From positions 1 to 59,728 of the IMG/VR virus record IMGVR_UViG_3300048925_000679: a stretch of 59,728 nucleotides of DNA. One strand, given 5' to 3'. Both the position numbers and the translations under genes were made by a program. Below, piece by piece: positions 57,633 to 59,728 of this stretch. How positions within the stretch are numbered: the stretch's first letter is position 1; every line of letters starts with the position of its first letter. This DNA comes from a virus. Under the pieces are notes generated by a model that was not told the origin of the DNA, searched no databases, and saw nothing but the letters and a program-made list of their open reading frames with translations.

Positions 57633-57944
57633 GTGATCCGTTTGCGCACCGGAGACCGCGCCATCATCGTGGGCGCTGTAGCGATAGCGGTGTATGAGCG
57701 AGTGATCGCCGACGACGCGGATCTCATCTCGTCACGAGTAGCCGCCTATAAACGAAACCACCCCGTGTTGACGATGGCCATCGTGTGGATCACCGCGGCG
57801 CATTTAACGGAACTGCTTCACCCGTCTGTGGATCCGTACCATCAGGCAGTCAAATACTTCCGACGACATGTCGGGGGTGGAGCGCTAGACTTAGGCGGGT
57901 CCGCTGGGTGCGGTAACACCCAAGCAGACCCTAACCCCAACTGA
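57633..57944 (+). CDS. Small membrane protein (103 aa)
   Basis: Hydrophobic segments at about 10-25 and 47-63, then the pattern AAHLTELLHPSVDPYHQAVKYF, seen in small actinophage membrane proteins. Its last third overlaps a strong hairpin. Probably expressed from its own promoter; role unknown. Confidence 0.6.
   Translation: MIRLRTGDRAIIVGAVAIAVYERVIADDADLISSRVAAYKRNHPVLTMAIVWITAAHLTELLHPSVDPYHQAVKYFRRHVGGGALDLGGSAGCGNTQADPNPN
57897..57931 (+). terminator. Strong hairpin at end of the late region
   Basis: GGGTCCGCTGGGTG (57897-57910) pairs with CACCCAAGCAGACCC (57917-57931) apart from one bulge and one mismatch, around CGGTAA. No T-run follows, but the stem is long. It may terminate late transcription. 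Confidence 0.5.
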
Positions 57945-57970
57945 ATCCTAGAAACCCAGAAGAGGCTGAC

Positions 57971-58255
57971 ATGAAGACTAGTACCCGCACATCGGTAGCC
58001 ACGGATTTGGTGGCCAACGCCGAGACCATACTGATGGGCGTGTCGCGCGGCCCGTGGAAGATGGGCAATCGCGCCCACCCTGACGTGGTGCACTCCCCGA
58101 ATGGGTGTCTATGGCACCCGGAGCGCGGCGAGATCAACAACGTCAACGACGGTCTATTCATCGCCGCCGCCCGCACCCTCGTCCCCGAGATGGTCGAAGA
58201 GATCAAGCGCCTGTACGCCGAGAATCAGCGCCTCGTCGAAAAACTGGACAAGTGA
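57971..58255 (+). CDS. Ead/Ea22-like protein (94 aa), paralogue of the 18147 gene
   Basis: Residues 16-80 share the pattern with the 18147 protein: A..IL.G.SRGPW, then N.V.DG.FIAAARTLVPEMVEEIKRL. It is shorter. ATG after AGAGG. The pair is at opposite ends of the phage. Confidence 0.6.
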   Translation: MKTSTRTSVATDLVANAETILMGVSRGPWKMGNRAHPDVVHSPNGCLWHPERGEINNVNDGLFIAAARTLVPEMVEEIKRLYAENQRLVEKLDK

Positions 58256-58476
58256 TGCGGTACCTCTACGACCGCAGCCCTGGCGCTAAGCGGCGCGTGA
58301 TGCACCTCTGCGGCTACAGCCCGACCACCGGGGAGCCAACCATGCAGCCCATCTGTGGCCGCGTCAACGGCGTCCAGTTCAACACCACATGCAACTTCCC
58401 GCTGGGACGTCCAGTGTGCAAACGATGCATGGGTGCGATGCTGGATCGCGTAGCCATCCGCACCGCCAGCATTTGA
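58255..58476 (+). CDS. Cys-rich small protein (73 aa)
   Basis: Cys at 19, 34, 46, 54 and 57 (CGYSP, CGRVNG, CNFP, CKRCMG) fits a zinc-binding fold. TGATG overlap with the upstream gene. Function unknown. Confidence 0.6.
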   Translation: MRYLYDRSPGAKRRVMHLCGYSPTTGEPTMQPICGRVNGVQFNTTCNFPLGRPVCKRCMGAMLDRVAIRTASI

Positions 58477-58546
58477 CGTTGACCATCTCATTGTCGTTGG
58501 TGCAGCGCACCCTTTCGGTCACCGACGACATGTCGGAGTGCAGGAA

Positions 58547-58552
58547 TAGACT
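58547..58552 (+). promoter_or_regulatory. Predicted -10 for the 58559 gene
   Basis: TAGACT ends 6 bases before ATG 58559; no Shine-Dalgarno. A CCGAC/GTCGG dyad lies just upstream at about 58522-58536. Confidence 0.5.
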
Positions 58553-58558
58553 GAACGG

Positions 58559-58864
58559 ATGGACTTCAGCGGACCTCACTTAGTGCCGGGCTCACAGATG
58601 GCTGTGCAGGTCGGTGACGAACTCATTGAGGGCACCATCGAAAGCGTCCACTACACCTCCGCTAAACCTGAGATACGGCAGCATCCAACAGGGTGGCGGC
58701 GAGTACTCCGGTCACTGACACCCATCCGGTGGCGCAAACCGCTACCTATTGTCCGGCCATATCAGCCCGCTGGCATGGAAGTCATCACGGTCAGCGAGAG
58801 GGAACGTCGAGCTAAACGAGTCGCGGAAAACATGCGTGCTGCCCTGCGCGATCTTGGGCTCTAG
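58559..58864 (+). CDS. Right-end protein (101 aa)
   Basis: A small N-terminal beta-barrel-like segment (MAVQVGDELIEGTIESVH) and a basic helical C-terminus (RERRAKRVAENMRAALRDL). Possibly nucleic-acid binding. Leaderless by the promoter spacing. Function unknown. Confidence 0.6.
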   Translation: MDFSGPHLVPGSQMAVQVGDELIEGTIESVHYTSAKPEIRQHPTGWRRVLRSLTPIRWRKPLPIVRPYQPAGMEVITVSERERRAKRVAENMRAALRDLGL

Positions 58865-58944
58865 CGCCGCCGTCGCCACAGCCAGACGGCTAACCCCACC
58901 AAAACAGCTATCCCGATCGGCCCTACTGGGCTTCGTTTCACCAT
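58861..58944 (-). CDS. Tiny membrane protein (27 aa)
   Basis: Leftward frame with one hydrophobic helix (IGIAVLVGLAVWLW) bounded by a basic start and an RRRR end, a credible single-pass micro-protein. Its stop overlaps the stop of the 58559 gene. No Shine-Dalgarno. Function unknown. Confidence 0.4.
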   Translation of the reverse strand: MVKRSPVGPIGIAVLVGLAVWLWRRRR

Positions 58945-59025
58945 CTACTACCAGTACCCATAAGGGCGAGGTGTTGGACAGGGTAGACAACTACTTGTGA
59001 TGTGAATGCTGCTGGACTGTCATTG

Positions 59026-59064
59026 GGGCCGCTTCGACCTACGGGTCGGAGCGGCCCGATTTTT
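59026..59064 (+). terminator. Strong intrinsic terminator
   Basis: GGGCCGCT T CGACC (59026-59039) pairs with GGTCG G AGCGGCCC (59044-59057) around TACG, 14 pairs with one wobble, then GATTTTTG. It ends rightward transcription from the 58559 gene. Confidence 0.85.
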
Positions 59065-59082
59065 GCGTAGGGCTCCAGTGGG

Positions 59083-59241
59083 TCACGATTCAGTTGCCTC
59101 GGTCGTTGTGCATCGTCCAGATTCGGCCCAGCGGCAAATGCGGCTTCCGTCAGAATCGAGTTTGTTGGTGAGGGCGGCCTGACGCCCGCAGGACGGGCAC
59201 TGTCGAGCCCTTGCGACGCGTTTGCCGGCGGCGTGGTTCAT
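59083..59241 (-). CDS. Small zinc-ribbon protein (52 aa)
   Basis: Leftward frame with CPSCG (residues 15-19), then C36 and C44 (ICRWAESGRC), a zinc-ribbon pattern; the N-terminus is basic (AAGKRVARARQC). ATG 59241, with an in-frame GTG two codons upstream. No clear Shine-Dalgarno. Real by motif, but short. Confidence 0.5.
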   Translation of the reverse strand: MNHAAGKRVARARQCPSCGRQAALTNKLDSDGSRICRWAESGRCTTTEATES

Positions 59242-59290
59242 CCACACGGCCGTATCGGTTTCCAGCCCGGGCGGTGTCGGTGTACAGGCA

Positions 59291-59296
59291 TAGAAT
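59291..59296 (+). promoter_or_regulatory. Predicted -10 for the 59303 gene
   Basis: TAGAAT ends 6 bases before ATG 59303 with no Shine-Dalgarno, the same layout as at 58559 and 57633. Confidence 0.55.
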
Positions 59297-59302
59297 CAGC
59301 GG

Positions 59303-59728
59303 ATGGCCACGTTCCATCTGATGCGTGAAGAAACCTACGAAGTGCCGCGCTACAACCACTGGTGGCAGGGCTGGCCCAGCCGCATCCGCGGACTCATCGT
59401 CACCGAAATCCAATGGGACGCCAACGACGAGCAAGGCATCTACGAGACCGGGAGAACCCACCGTTTCTGCGGCTGGCAGGAACTACTTCGCCCAACCAAC
59501 CACCTCACCCGACTCGTCCCGACCGGCGATACCGCCGAAGCCGAAGGCCGGATGGAGAACGCCGGCCTCGTCTTCGGCCCTATCGCGTTCGGTCCCGTGT
59601 CGACACAGTTCCGCTGCGGGGCAGTGCGGATGACCGACCAGAACGGGAAAGAGTTGGGGTCGTTCAGTGCTTCGGCGGAACTCTACGAAGGCGACACCTT
59701 ACATGTAACTCCGCAGATTTACATGTAA
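59303..59728 (+). CDS. Right-end protein next to the attachment site (141 aa)
   Basis: Beta-rich, aromatic N-terminus (YNHWWQGWPSRIRG) and a C-terminal part ending LYEGDTLHVTPQIYM. No family recognised. It is the last gene before the window edge and, in prophage order, next to attR. Its own leaderless-type promoter suggests expression in the lysogen. Confidence 0.65.
   Translation: MATFHLMREETYEVPRYNHWWQGWPSRIRGLIVTEIQWDANDEQGIYETGRTHRFCGWQELLRPTNHLTRLVPTGDTAEAEGRMENAGLVFGPIAFGPVSTQFRCGAVRMTDQNGKELGSFSASAELYEGDTLHVTPQIYM

Noticed and set aside
1-59728. tRNA genes
   Set aside because: No cloverleaf with a T-loop GTTC and anticodon stem was seen by eye; the hairpin at 57897 lacks tRNA arms. 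A tRNA search tool would settle this.

Overview
The window reads as an almost complete temperate siphophage genome in prophage order: integrase at the left edge, then repressor, early genes, packaging, head, tail, lysis, and a short block of small genes at the right edge. In a virion the order would be packaging-head-tail-lysis-int-early, so this layout is what recombination at an attP lying between the last gene and int would give. Both edges fall on gene boundaries, so attL and attR are not visible. The host is a mycolic-acid actinobacterium: there is a lysin B (mycolyl-arabinogalactan esterase), a WhiB protein, an r1t-type holin and a DUF732-like lipoprotein. The DUF732 type points to Mycobacterium/Mycolicibacterium or a close relative. 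DNA is GC-rich and GTG starts are frequent.

Layout. 1-2.7 kb: tyrosine integrase, leftward lipoprotein, leftward repressor, and a divergent Cro-like gene whose promoter carries a 16-bp palindrome between -35 and -10. 2.7-23.1 kb: one long rightward early operon of about 60 tightly overlapping genes, ending at an intrinsic terminator (23148-23181). It encodes an antirepressor, WhiB, many small Cys-rich or membrane proteins, a RecA-like ATPase, a DNA sliding clamp, two HNH proteins, a DnaD-like initiator and a possible helicase loader, but no polymerase, primase or helicase. Near its end lies a clan-A glycoside hydrolase-like gene. 23.3-25.7 kb: a methyltransferase and two glycosyltransferases. 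25.7-26.2 kb: a leftward XRE regulator with a consensus -10 and a 30-bp operator dyad over its own start. 26.3-35.8 kb: HNH, terminase, portal, MuF-like protein, scaffold, capsid, connectors, tail tube, and tail chaperones with a -1 frameshift. 35.8-51.9 kb: tape measure with an embedded lytic transglycosylase, distal tail proteins, glycine-rich tail proteins, and an SGNH-hydrolase tail protein. 51.9-53.5 kb: a leftward island with a second, membrane-anchored SGNH hydrolase and a ribbon-helix-helix operon. 53.5-57.6 kb: lysin A, lysin B, holin and membrane proteins. 57.6-59.7 kb: small genes with their own promoters, probably expressed in the lysogen.

How it fits together. Early genes lean on host DNA polymerase and helicase through phage-encoded clamp and loader-type proteins. 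Packaging is probably cos-type, since an HNH protein sits beside terminase. The virion may be glycosylated by the 23.6-25.7 kb cassette. Several lysogeny-type genes share one promoter design: a -10 hexamer ending 6-8 nt before the start codon with no Shine-Dalgarno, which predicts leaderless mRNAs. The most notable signals are the paired SGNH hydrolases (one virion, one lysogen-surface), the glycosylation cassette, the cytosolic-looking glycosidase in the early operon, and the second repressor-like switch at 26.2 kb.
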